Assembly: GCF_002257665.1 (NCBI RefSeq)
Contig: NZ_MQWB01000001.1
Location: 1,675,870-1,739,869 of the forward strand
Direction: 5' to 3'
Length of the DNA: 64,000 nt
Origin: Rubricoccus marinus
GTDB taxonomy: Bacteria; Bacteroidota; Rhodothermia; Rhodothermales; Rubricoccaceae
The notes under the pieces are model-generated. The model was not told the origin of the DNA. It worked only from the letters and a program-made list of their open reading frames with translations, and did not search any database. The position numbers and the translations under genes were made by a program. Positions 5,841-14,022 of this stretch are shown here, piece after piece; positions within the stretch are counted from its first letter, which is position 1; each line of letters starts with the position of its first letter.

Positions 5841-8414
5841 TCAGCGCGAGAGGAGGTAGCTCAGCTTGACGAGCACGATGTCGTCCGCGAACCGGCCGAA
5901 AAGGTCGCCGACCTGGCCGAGCGCGTCGCGCTCGAATGGTGAGGGACCGGACCCGTCGCGCCGGACCTCTTCGAAGAGGTCGTCGTCCATGCCGCGCTGC
6001 CAGACGACGAACAGGGACGAGCCCGGGCGGTACTCCCAGCGAAAGACGGCGTTGGCATTGAAGGACGCGAAGGAAAAGTCGCGGCGCTTGGGATACGCCC
6101 CGAAGTCCCGCAACTCGTCTTCCGCCGCCAGAAGCTGGAAGTCCCGGTACTGGCCTCTGGCGGCGAACAACTGGCTGTAGAGTTGGAGCGAGATCGTCGG
6201 CCTGAAGATGACGGTCGTACGCAGCGTCAGATCTCCCGAGCGGTAGTCCCGGCGGCCGAACAGGGGCGCGTAGTAGCCGACGGCGTTGGGAATACCGGCC
6301 AGGCCGGGGATCGGAGTAAAGCCGTCTAGCAGGGCCGTCGCGTCTGTAGACGAGAGGCCCGTGTCGAACACGTCTGCAGCGGTGAACGCGGAGGGGTTCG
6401 AGGCCTCATTGCCGATGTACAGGCGTCCGTCGCCGGTGCGCACGAACCCTTCATTGGCCGCCCAGGCGCGGAGGCCTTGCGAGGAGCCGACCTCCGCCGA
6501 AAGCCTGAACTGGACGCGGTCGCTGGCCGTCCAGTCGATGTCGGCCTCGGGGCCGATCGTGTACCCGCCTTCACGATCTACGCGGCCGCTGAGGCCGAAC
6601 TCCGCGACGAGGTTGCGGCGCGTGTCGGTGGAGATGGAGCCGCTGGCGCTGAGGCTCGCGAGGTTCTGGATGGGGCCCAGCCCACGCGTCTCGCGCACGT
6701 CCAGCCCGCCGAGGCCATCGAGGCTGAGGTTGAAGCTGACGTCTCGGAACCCCTTCAGCTCGCCGCTGGAGCTGAGACCGGCATCGGCGCCGCGGAACAC
6801 GCCGTCCGAGTAGGTCCACGCGGCGGACGAGAACAGAAACGTGTTCAGGCGCTGGAAGGGGCCGAACGGGTTGCCTTCGTTCCAGAGCTGGATCAGGGCG
6901 CCGTTTACGGCCACGCGGTCCGTCTCGCGGAAGCGGCCGACATCGTTCAACTGGAAGCCCGGCGAGTACACGCGGAAGCCGGAGCCGAAGCGGCTATAGC
7001 CCTTGACCTGGTCGAAGCCGACGTAGAGCGCGAAGCCGTTCTCGCCAGAGGCCCCATCGTCGCGGAGCGACCCCGCGAGCACGCCCTCGGCCTGGTAGGC
7101 GTCGTCCCGGCCGACGCGGTAGCGCCAGTCCACGGCGCCGACCGCGCTTCGAGCGCCGCCCTGGCCGCGCGTGGCGTCGAAAACGGAGCCGGTGGCCCCG
7201 ACGTAGTTCTGCTCCCCGATCTCCTGGCGCAGACGGGCGACGCCGTAGAAGCGGGTGGGGTCGAAGTCCTCGCCGGTGGCCGCCGCGAGGCCGCCGAATG
7301 AGAGGCCTCTGGCGGTGCGTCCCGTGAGTTTCGTCGCCGCGATAAGTGGCGACGCACCGCCGATCCGGCGGGTGTAGACGAGGGCGCCATCGCGCGAGAA
7401 CCCGTTGTCGAAGATTTGCGTGCCCTCCAGGAAAAACGGGCGGCGCTCGGAAAAGAAGGTCTCGAAGGTGGAGAGGTTGAGTTCGGCCGGATCGGCCTCT
7501 ACCTGCCCGAAGTCCGGGTTGATCGTCGCGTCCAGGATGACGCTCGGCGTCAGGCCGATCTTAAAGTCCGCGCCCGTGTCGAACCCCGCGTCGTAGGCCG
7601 GGCGGCCCAGGCGGGCGGGGTCCTCGCCTCTGGCGCCAGAGGCCAGCGTGTACGGCACGGCCTGCACGAGCCGCCGCGGCCGGACGCCCGCGATGCCGTC
7701 CAGTTGCCCGAAGAACTGCACGATGCCGGAGTCCGCCTGCTCGCGGCTGAACGGCGACCAGTAGGACTCCTCGCCCAGACGCGGGACTTCGCGGACGAAG
7801 TTGATGCCCCACGAGGTCTCGCGGCCCGAGAAGCGAAGCTGCGAGTACGGGATGCGGAGCTCGGCCGTCCACCCGGTCGGTGTGACGCGCACGCCGGATG
7901 CCCAGACGGCATCCCAGGAGTCGTCTTCGTCGTCGCCTTCCAGGATGGCGTCGAACTGCACGCCAGCGGCCGTCACGCCGAACAGCCGCGCCGTGCGCCC
8001 GTCGTTGTAGCTGTCGATGCCGACCGTGAAGGCGTCAGCGTTGCCGCGGTCGTCACGCCGGCTGAGCGTCTGGCGCACGAGGTCCGGGCGGCTGTCCAGC
8101 ATCTCAGCCCCGATGTACAGCGCGTCGGCTGCGTAGAGCACGCGGACGCGCGTCTGCTGAGAGGCCGGCGCTCCCTCGGTTGGCTCGAACTGTACAAAGC
8201 CCGTCGCGGGCGCGGCCGCCTCCCACGCCGCCTCATTCAACGTCCCATCCACGGACATGTCGGCCGCTGGCGCCGCCGCAACGCGCGGCACGTCGGGGCT
8301 AAAAGGGGAGGCCGTAAAAAGGAGAAAACCAAGCAGGAACAGCATGGAGGCCGAGGCAGAAGGCGGCCTAAGAAACACCCGCAGTACGCATCCTCCGCGA
8401 AAGAATGAGTGCAA
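5841..8414 (-). CDS. Large outer-membrane protein: CBM9-like domain plus DUF5916-type barrel
   Basis: Up to 857 residues. An N-terminal basic and hydrophobic stretch (MLFLLGFLLFTASP at residues 24-37) looks like a signal peptide; starts at 8414 or 8345 are both possible. Residues about 50-240 have the family-9 carbohydrate-binding-like pattern common in this family (SVDGTLNEAAWEAA, then ADALYIGAEMLDS). The rest, from about 245, is Gly/Arg/Phe-rich beta sequence with NPDFGQVEADPAELNLS and FFSERRPFFLEG, hallmarks of DUF5916 proteins of Bacteroidota. It ends in aromatic-rich beta strands like an outer-membrane barrel. Ligand unknown; hydrolase activity is doubtful. Confidence 0.82.
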   Translation of the reverse strand: MHSFFRGGCVLRVFLRPPSASASMLFLLGFLLFTASPFSPDVPRVAAAPAADMSVDGTLNEAAWEAAAPATGFVQFEPTEGAPASQQTRVRVLYAADALYIGAEMLDSRPDLVRQTLSRRDDRGNADAFTVGIDSYNDGRTARLFGVTAAGVQFDAILEGDDEDDSWDAVWASGVRVTPTGWTAELRIPYSQLRFSGRETSWGINFVREVPRLGEESYWSPFSREQADSGIVQFFGQLDGIAGVRPRRLVQAVPYTLASGARGEDPARLGRPAYDAGFDTGADFKIGLTPSVILDATINPDFGQVEADPAELNLSTFETFFSERRPFFLEGTQIFDNGFSRDGALVYTRRIGGASPLIAATKLTGRTARGLSFGGLAAATGEDFDPTRFYGVARLRQEIGEQNYVGATGSVFDATRGQGGARSAVGAVDWRYRVGRDDAYQAEGVLAGSLRDDGASGENGFALYVGFDQVKGYSRFGSGFRVYSPGFQLNDVGRFRETDRVAVNGALIQLWNEGNPFGPFQRLNTFLFSSAAWTYSDGVFRGADAGLSSSGELKGFRDVSFNLSLDGLGGLDVRETRGLGPIQNLASLSASGSISTDTRRNLVAEFGLSGRVDREGGYTIGPEADIDWTASDRVQFRLSAEVGSSQGLRAWAANEGFVRTGDGRLYIGNEASNPSAFTAADVFDTGLSSTDATALLDGFTPIPGLAGIPNAVGYYAPLFGRRDYRSGDLTLRTTVIFRPTISLQLYSQLFAARGQYRDFQLLAAEDELRDFGAYPKRRDFSFASFNANAVFRWEYRPGSSLFVVWQRGMDDDLFEEVRRDGSGPSPFERDALGQVGDLFGRFADDIVLVKLSYLLSR

Positions 8415-8428
8415 ACCGCCGCCGTGGC

Positions 8429-8446
8429 GCCAGAGGCCTCTGGCGG
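8429..8446. repeat. Decamer inverted pair, 18-bp dyad between divergent genes
   Basis: CGCCAGAGGCCTCTGGCG in the short gap between two divergently transcribed genes, so it cannot be acting only as a terminator. Confidence 0.8.
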
Positions 8447-8482
8447 TCTCGCGCCGCCCCTGATGCGTGCCGACCTTAGGCC

Positions 8483-9103
8483 ATGGCCGACACGTACCGC
8501 ACGCTCCGATCCGCTACCGAGGCCGAGCCTCCCAAGTCCAAGGGCTCGCGCTTTATCGGGTACGCCGCGCCAGCGGCCTCGGAGGAGGAGGCACTGGCAG
8601 CCGTGGAGACGATGCGGAAGCGCGAGCACGCCGCGCGGCACTGGTGTTGGGCATACCGACTGGGCGAAGCGGGGGAGACGTGGCGGGCAAACGACGACGG
8701 CGAGCCCAACGGGACGGGCGGCCGTCCGATTCTACAAGAGATCGAGGGGCGCGGCCTGACGAATACGGTCGTCGTGGTGACGCGCTACTACGGCGGGACT
8801 AAGCTGGGAGCGGGAGGCCTCGCGCGGGCCTACGGCGAGGCGGCGGCGCTCGCGCTGGAGACGGCAGCAGCGGAGCGTCTCATCCGCAGAGTCACCATCC
8901 GCGTGCCGGTCACGCTCCACTTCGCGTTCGACGACACCTCGGCGGCCATGCGTACGGCTCAGGCGTTCGACGCCGAGATCGCGGACCAGGTCTATTCCGC
9001 CAGCGGCGGCGCGCTGGTCCTCGCGGTGCGCCGCTCCGAGGCGGGGCCTCTGGCGGCGCAGTTCATCGAGGCGACGGCCGGGCGGGGGCGGGTAGAGCGG
9101 TAG
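8483..9103 (+). CDS. YigZ / IMPACT-family protein (UPF0029)
   Basis: 206 residues. The N-terminal domain carries the UPF0029 signature region with KSKGSRFIGYAAP, then ANDDGEPNGTGGRPIL and the TRYYGGTKLGAGGLARAYG segment (about residues 98-120). The C-terminal part is the smaller DUF1949-like ferredoxin fold. Family members have been linked to translation or ribosome quality control and to proline dipeptidase copurification; the true function is unsettled. Start at 8483. The gene stands alone, flanked by decamer dyads on both sides. Confidence 0.85.
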   Translation: MADTYRTLRSATEAEPPKSKGSRFIGYAAPAASEEEALAAVETMRKREHAARHWCWAYRLGEAGETWRANDDGEPNGTGGRPILQEIEGRGLTNTVVVVTRYYGGTKLGAGGLARAYGEAAALALETAAAERLIRRVTIRVPVTLHFAFDDTSAAMRTAQAFDAEIADQVYSASGGALVLAVRRSEAGPLAAQFIEATAGRGRVER

Positions 9104-9110
9104 GCGCTGG

Positions 9111-9128
9111 CGCCAGAGGCCTCTGGCG
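9111..9128. repeat. Decamer inverted pair, 18-bp perfect dyad
   Basis: CGCCAGAGGCCTCTGGCG, 8 bp after the YigZ-family stop; GGCG just before it extends the pairing slightly. Possible transcript end without a T-tract. Confidence 0.8.
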
Positions 9129-9215
9129 GCGAAGGCGGTGAGGCCTCGCAAGCCGAGCGCGGTCCCTGTTCGCTGAGGCCTGCTGCGGTGGGTTCTGCGG
9201 CCCACGTGCACAACC

Positions 9216-9941
9216 CTAGTTGAGTAGGTCTGGAGTCATTTTGCTCTTCAGCCAAGCCATGAACCGCGCGTCGGTTGTCGGCTCGAACGGAACGACCAAC
9301 TTGTCCGTGAAGCCTACCAGGGGCCAAGAGTCAGGGATCGAGTGGCTTCGCCTTGAAGTGACGAAGAGCCACTGATATCCGAACGCTGGGAAGAAGACCA
9401 CATGCTGCCCATTCAGCTTGAGGTTCACAGGGACGTGGATCGTATGCTGAGCGGCCTCCGAGCCGACAAAGCGGGCGGCAGTGAAGGGGCACATCCTAGC
9501 GGAGCCGGGATCGTCAGCAAGGAGCATCCGGCGCATGTCCTCCGCCAGCGGGCCGACTGAGAAGCGCTGATAATCGTGCAACCGAGATACGTGTGAGCGC
9601 CACAGTAGCGAGAGGCCGAACAGCTTGAAGCGATGATAGTCGTATTCCACCTCGGCCCCCTTCTGGCCTTGGTACGGAATTGCGTCGATTGATCTGAGCA
9701 GGTCTGCGGAGTAGGCCTCGTAAACGCTGAGCCGTCCTTCGCATTCAGAGCACAACATGTGCTCCCTGGCGCCGACTTGAAACGGGCGAGGTTTGCGCTG
9801 CGGGTGGCTCGAAAGCGAGATGAACGTCCCGTTCTCGTCGTACGACTTGGCGTACATGAACTCTGGCAGGACGTGAGACCGACAGAGCTTGCGCTCGTGC
9901 TGACACAAAGCGCACGGCCCAATCACTTTCCGTTTTGCCAT
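9216..9941 (-). CDS. Unknown protein with HNH-like zinc motif
   Basis: 241 residues. Opens with CALCQ, then LCRSHVLPEFMY, and has MLCSEC about 45 residues later. The CxxC, SHxxPxF, CxxC arrangement resembles zinc-bound HNH/treble-clef proteins common in accessory genes, but no complete His-Asn-His catalytic set is certain. The remainder is soluble mixed alpha/beta ending in KSKMTPDLLN. No signal peptide or membrane segment. Neither strand of this gene holds an exact decamer copy (about two expected). This hints at later arrival but is weak evidence. Function unknown. Confidence 0.7.
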   Translation of the reverse strand: MAKRKVIGPCALCQHERKLCRSHVLPEFMYAKSYDENGTFISLSSHPQRKPRPFQVGAREHMLCSECEGRLSVYEAYSADLLRSIDAIPYQGQKGAEVEYDYHRFKLFGLSLLWRSHVSRLHDYQRFSVGPLAEDMRRMLLADDPGSARMCPFTAARFVGSEAAQHTIHVPVNLKLNGQHVVFFPAFGYQWLFVTSRRSHSIPDSWPLVGFTDKLVVPFEPTTDARFMAWLKSKMTPDLLN

Positions 9942-10124
9942 TCTCTACAGAGGTAACGAGGCCGCAGAACAGGTTGCGCTTCAGCCGCAGCACGCAGCGA
10001 GCGCAAGTGGTAAGACGCGCAACGTACGGCCGCCGCGCCAAAGGCCTCTGGCGAGACCGCCGAGGCCGGGGCGTGCTGTCGGCCTGCAAGCGCGGGTTAT
10101 GCCGCTGGCGCGGCCAGGCGGAGT
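9942..10124. other. Spacer between two leftward genes
   Basis: 183 bp with one exact decamer at 10038-10047 beside a mutated partner (CGCCAAAGGC). No other element seen. Confidence 0.5.
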
Positions 10125-10487
10125 TCAGAGCAGAGAGAGAAAGCGGAGTGCCACAGAGATCACGATGCAAGCCCCGAACTGCACGGCGGCGATTCTTCGG
10201 ACAGTGGAGCGTGGCGCTGTGCTGATGTTCGATAGCAGCAGAGTGACTCCCGCGATCAGCGCTGAGTACACGAGCACGGAGGGGAGCCGTCCGAACAGGA
10301 AGCTGAGCAGCGCGCCAGAGGCTGTCACGCTCTCGTACGTCGCAGATCCCTCGGCGTGGGATATGGTGAACAGACTCACGACAGCGAGCCCGTAGAGTCC
10401 GACGACGTTGATGGCACCCACGACGACAGCAAGCGTCACGTACGCGGACCGCGCTCCGTCTCTCTCGCATGTCGTGTGAAGCGGCAT
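10125..10487 (-). CDS. Small membrane protein of unknown function
   Basis: 120 residues from ATG 10487. Three hydrophobic segments are visible: about residues 16-42 (VTLAVVVGAINVVGLYGLAV), 59-86 (from LLSFLFG) and 102-119. The N-terminus is short and cytosolic-looking (HTTCERDGARS). A longer frame upstream is a shadow of holB. No family recognised. It faces the 90-residue protein on the other strand with only 39 bp between starts. Confidence 0.6.
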   Translation of the reverse strand: MPLHTTCERDGARSAYVTLAVVVGAINVVGLYGLAVVSLFTISHAEGSATYESVTASGALLSFLFGRLPSVLVYSALIAGVTLLLSNISTAPRSTVRRIAAVQFGACIVISVALRFLSLL

Positions 10488-10526
10488 AACAAGTATTGGG
10501 CAGAACTGCCACCGAACCCTTTCACA

Positions 10527-10799
10527 ATGGCACGGCCGTTCAACCGGGGTGAGATCGCACGATACGACGCGGTGCGCCACCGCATTCAACACGATATGCG
10601 CGCCTCTGGCGACGACGCGCGCATCACCCTCCGCGATCTCGTCCTCGCCCTGAGCGCTGCCGGCTACGATCGTTCCCACCGCGACCTCCGCGCCGTGCTC
10701 AGTGGCGAGAAGCGGAGCCGTCCCGCGCTTCGCGAGTGCAGCGCCGCCGTCGCCGCGATCCGTCGCCAGAGGCGAAGCGCGCTCCCCAGTTGGCTCTAG
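10527..10799 (+). CDS. Small basic protein of unknown function
   Basis: 90 residues from ATG 10527. Very rich in Arg and Ala, mostly helical, with ITLRDLVLALSAAGYDRSHR in the middle and a strongly basic C-terminus (AAIRRQRRSA). The composition suggests a nucleic-acid-binding or ribosome-associated protein. The C-terminal RQRR arises from a decamer read in the RQR frame. A decamer dyad overlaps its stop. Coding status is likely but not certain. Confidence 0.55.
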   Translation: MARPFNRGEIARYDAVRHRIQHDMRASGDDARITLRDLVLALSAAGYDRSHRDLRAVLSGEKRSRPALRECSAAVAAIRRQRRSALPSWL

Positions 10800-10816
10800 C
10801 CTCTGGCGCCAGAGGC
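10799..10816. repeat. Decamer inverted pair, 18-bp dyad overlapping a stop codon
   Basis: GCCTCTGGCGCCAGAGGC begins on the last base of the upstream TAG stop and lies in the gap before holB. Confidence 0.8.
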
Positions 10817-10901
10817 CGGCCGCGCGTTCGGCCCCGTCACGGAGCCCGGCGGTAGTTTCCGCCCCCGCCAGAGGCCACCTGCCTCCTCCGGTGGAGAGCC
10901 T

Positions 10902-12098
10902 ATGCCCTGGAGCCAGATCATCGACCAAGACCGCGCGACCGACGCGCTCCAGCGCGCGCTCGCGAGTGAGCGGATCCCCCACGCTGTGCTCTTCCACGGC
11001 CCGGCCGGGACGGGAAAACTCGCGACCGCAATGGCCTTCGCGCAGGCGCTCCAGTGCGAGCGGCGCGGCACGCCCGGAGGCCCCGTCGGTGATGCCTGTG
11101 GCACGTGTCTGCCTTGCACCAAAGTGGCGCGGATGCTCCATCCGGACGTGCGGCTCTACCTGCCGTTCCCGCGCACCAGCAAAGCTCCCAAGGACGACCG
11201 CCCGACCGACTACGCCGAGCGCGTCCGGCTTGTCGGCACCGACCCGCACGGGGCGTACGACTACCGCAGCCGTGCCAAGCTGGACGGCGACGCGCCGAGC
11301 AACAAACAGGTCGAGCACCGCCGGTTGCCCATCGAACAGGTGTTCCGGCCCGACATGACCAAGCACCCCGTCGAGGGGCGCCACGTCGTAGGTATCCTCA
11401 CCGACGCGGACCGCATCCGAAAGGAAGCCGCCAACTCCATCCTCAAGCTGCTGGAGGAGCCCGCGCCGCGCGTCGTGCTCGTGCTCGTCGCCGAGCGGCT
11501 GGATACCGTCCTGCCCACCATCGTCTCACGGTGCCAGCGCGTGCGCTTTGATCCTCTGGCGCCAGAGGCCATCGAGAGGGCGCTGCAAACGCGCGAGGGC
11601 GTCTCCGCGTCCGCCTCTGGCGTGGCGGCGCGCATGGCCAACGGGTCCTACACGCGAGCGCGTCAGCTTGTCGGCAGCGAGGAACTGGGCGAGCTCCGCG
11701 GGCTCGCCGTCGATTTTGTGCGGCAGTCGTACCTCGGGCGGGCGGGCGGCTTGATGCCCATCGTGGACAAGGTTTCCGGGCTGGGGCGCGAGGGCGCGAA
11801 AGCCTGGCTGGGACTCGTCCACAGCTGGATCCGAGACCTCGTCCTCGCCCGCGCCTCTGGCGACGCCGCGCCGCTCGTCAACGTGGACCAGACCGAGGCG
11901 ATCCGCAAGTTCGTGGCGCACGTGCCTGACGCGGACCTCGCCGCGATGGCCTCCCAGGTGGAAGACGCGATAGGGCTCGTGACTGGCAACGCGCCGCTGG
12001 CGCTTGTCGCCATCACGCTCGCCTACGGTCTTCGCGACGCCATGCACGGCCGTGGCCGTCCGCACCTCGTCGTCCCCCTGGATCAGGTCTCCGTGTAG
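10902..12098 (+). CDS. holB: DNA polymerase III delta' subunit-like clamp-loader ATPase
   Basis: 398 residues. Part of the clamp loader that places the sliding clamp on DNA. Walker A GPAGTGKL is at residues 33-40. A zinc module of cysteines (CER, then CGTCLPC) occupies about residues 49-72. The sensor region reads ANSILKLLEEP, then PTIVSRCQRVRF, all typical of HolB/DnaX-family proteins. An insert of about 50 residues (RTSKAPKDDRPTDYAE onward) follows the zinc part. LRGLAVDF and helical C-terminal domain match delta'. SRCQ matches the SRC motif. ATG 10902 sits 8 residues before the first family-like helix. Confidence 0.85.
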   Translation: MPWSQIIDQDRATDALQRALASERIPHAVLFHGPAGTGKLATAMAFAQALQCERRGTPGGPVGDACGTCLPCTKVARMLHPDVRLYLPFPRTSKAPKDDRPTDYAERVRLVGTDPHGAYDYRSRAKLDGDAPSNKQVEHRRLPIEQVFRPDMTKHPVEGRHVVGILTDADRIRKEAANSILKLLEEPAPRVVLVLVAERLDTVLPTIVSRCQRVRFDPLAPEAIERALQTREGVSASASGVAARMANGSYTRARQLVGSEELGELRGLAVDFVRQSYLGRAGGLMPIVDKVSGLGREGAKAWLGLVHSWIRDLVLARASGDAAPLVNVDQTEAIRKFVAHVPDADLAAMASQVEDAIGLVTGNAPLALVAITLAYGLRDAMHGRGRPHLVVPLDQVSV

Positions 12099-12153
12099 GC
12101 GAGTTTGGTGGCACATGACGGGGTAACCTCGCGCTGAGCTGTGCGCAGTTCGC

Positions 12154-12161
12154 TACCTTGG
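12154..12161 (+). promoter_or_regulatory. Promoter -7-like box TACCTTGG
   Basis: A TAnnTTGG box in the gap after holB. The expected start near 12168 lies downstream of the first open GTG (12163), which favours the ATG at 12208 for the next gene. Confidence 0.45.
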
Positions 12162-12207
12162 AGTGTCTCCCCGTACCGCAGGCATTCCGATAGGTCCTGC
12201 TACTTGC

Positions 12208-14022
12208 ATGACCTTCAAAGAGTTGGGCCAAATCGCCCTTGTGATCGCCGCGCTCCTTCTCGCCGGGCCTCTGGCGGCGCAAGACGTCGCGTACACCGAG
12301 CGGCGCACGTTCGTGTTCGGTGAGAGTCCAGAGAACGTGACGGAACGCGCTGAGGTAGAGGTGCGCTACCTCTCGCCTCGATCCACGGGCTGGAGGGAGT
12401 TCGGCGCCTTCGAGCAGTACTTCGGCCCCATCCAGGGACTCCGAGCCGAGCTGAACGGCTCGCGCCTGCGTGGCGACGCGATCCAGAAGATCCGACCGGA
12501 GAGCGCGGACGTGTTCCTCTCCAGCGGCACGTACCACCAGATCTCGCTGCCCGAGGCGCCCAAGCCGGGAGACGTGATGGCGTACTCATACCGGCGCACG
12601 TACCTCTCCGCCGCCTACGTCCCCATCCTTCGCGTCCCGAGCATCGACCGGCTCGCGGAGTACGTGATCGACGTGGAGCACCCGAGCACGGTTCAGGTGG
12701 AGTTCCGCATCGAGGCGCCCCGCGGAGAGGTCCCGCACGAGATCTCGACCACCGCCAGAGGCACCCGCCTCACGTTCCGGGACCTGAAGCCACTGGACGA
12801 CCTCCCGCTCTTCGCGCACAACGGCGTCCACGCCTTCGTCATGCTCGACGTGCGCAAGGGGCCTCTGGCGCTGACCCCGACGGCGCCGGACGAGTTCGCG
12901 GCGTGGTACGCGACGCTGACCCAGCACCCGGTCCCGGCTACGATCCTGCCCGTCGCGAAAGGCATGGAAAGCCAGAGCGATTCGGCCACGGTCGCCTCAT
13001 TCCACGACTACGTCCGCCGGTCCATCCGCTACATCGCCGACGAGCGCGACGCGGGCGCGTTCGTGCCCCGCGCGCCGGATCTGGTCATGGAGCGCTCCTA
13101 CGGCGACTGCAAGGACCGCGCGTTTCTGATCTCCGCACTCGCCAAATCGCTCGGCCTCCAGGTCGATCCCGTCCTGATCTCGACCGAGCCCGAGCCGGAG
13201 TTCGAGGACGTGCACCTCACGCTGTATAACCACGTCATTTGCTCCTTCGAGCACGACGACGGCACGCGGACCTACTTCGACCCGACCAACCCGTACCTCT
13301 CATTCGGGGACCTGCCCGAGAGCGACATCGACGGCCTCGCGCTCCGCATGGGCCCCGACGGCGCCGAACGCTTGTTCGTCGAGAGCCCCAGCACGGACCC
13401 CACGCTGGACCTCCGCCTGAGCGTGGACCTGGACGCGCCAGAGGCCTCTGGCGCCGAACTGACCGTCCGGGGCACGCTGCTCGAAATGGTCCGTGCGATC
13501 GAGGCGCGGAGCACCGAGACCGACGCGCGCAACGCGCTCTCGGCCGTCGCGGGCGACCTGCTGACCAAGATCCGCTTGAGCGGCCTGGAGTTCGTCTCCG
13601 AGTCGCCGCGCTCCCGCGAGTACCGCTCCCGCGCCGACCTCTCGCAGTTCGTCATCGCGTCCCCCACCAAGCGCTACCTCCCGCTGACGCCCTTCCGCGC
13701 CATCGATCCCGACGTGACCGAGCGGCGCGAGGACGCGCTCCAGATCCGCACCGCGGACCGCCCCAACGTCCGCCTCCGCCTCGATGTCTCCGGCGCGTGG
13801 CAGCCCGACAGCACCGACACCACGTTCGGCGACGCCAGAGGCCCCGTGTGGTTCGAGGCGCGCGCCGAGCCTCTGGCGGAGGGCTCCGTCGTGGAGTACA
13901 GCTTCGGGCAGCGCACCAAGCGGTTCAACGGGGAGGACCGCGCCGCCTACCTCTCACTCGCCGATGCCTACCTGGGGGCCCGGAGAGATGTCATCACCTT
14001 CCGGTCACCCTCCGACGAATGA
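12208..14022 (+). CDS. Secreted DUF3857 / transglutaminase-like protein, catalytic triad present
   Basis: 604 residues. A signal peptide (MTFKELGQIALVIAALLLAG, cleavage near PLAAQ) sends it to the periplasm or outer membrane. DUF3857 covers about residues 40-230. The transglutaminase-like core around 270-380 has Cys in ERSYGDCKDRA, His in YNHVIC and Asp in YFDPTNPYL, the normal triad order. The C-terminal third is beta-rich. Its substrate is unknown; the family is frequent in Bacteroidota and is often encoded as pairs. The next gene overlaps by four bases and encodes a related protein with no triad. Start chosen from the promoter box and signal peptide. Confidence 0.82.
   Translation: MTFKELGQIALVIAALLLAGPLAAQDVAYTERRTFVFGESPENVTERAEVEVRYLSPRSTGWREFGAFEQYFGPIQGLRAELNGSRLRGDAIQKIRPESADVFLSSGTYHQISLPEAPKPGDVMAYSYRRTYLSAAYVPILRVPSIDRLAEYVIDVEHPSTVQVEFRIEAPRGEVPHEISTTARGTRLTFRDLKPLDDLPLFAHNGVHAFVMLDVRKGPLALTPTAPDEFAAWYATLTQHPVPATILPVAKGMESQSDSATVASFHDYVRRSIRYIADERDAGAFVPRAPDLVMERSYGDCKDRAFLISALAKSLGLQVDPVLISTEPEPEFEDVHLTLYNHVICSFEHDDGTRTYFDPTNPYLSFGDLPESDIDGLALRMGPDGAERLFVESPSTDPTLDLRLSVDLDAPEASGAELTVRGTLLEMVRAIEARSTETDARNALSAVAGDLLTKIRLSGLEFVSESPRSREYRSRADLSQFVIASPTKRYLPLTPFRAIDPDVTERREDALQIRTADRPNVRLRLDVSGAWQPDSTDTTFGDARGPVWFEARAEPLAEGSVVEYSFGQRTKRFNGEDRAAYLSLADAYLGARRDVITFRSPSDE

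Noticed and set aside
10488-11384. Extended leftward frame upstream of the small membrane protein
   Set aside because: Antisense to holB; low-complexity composition unlike a protein.
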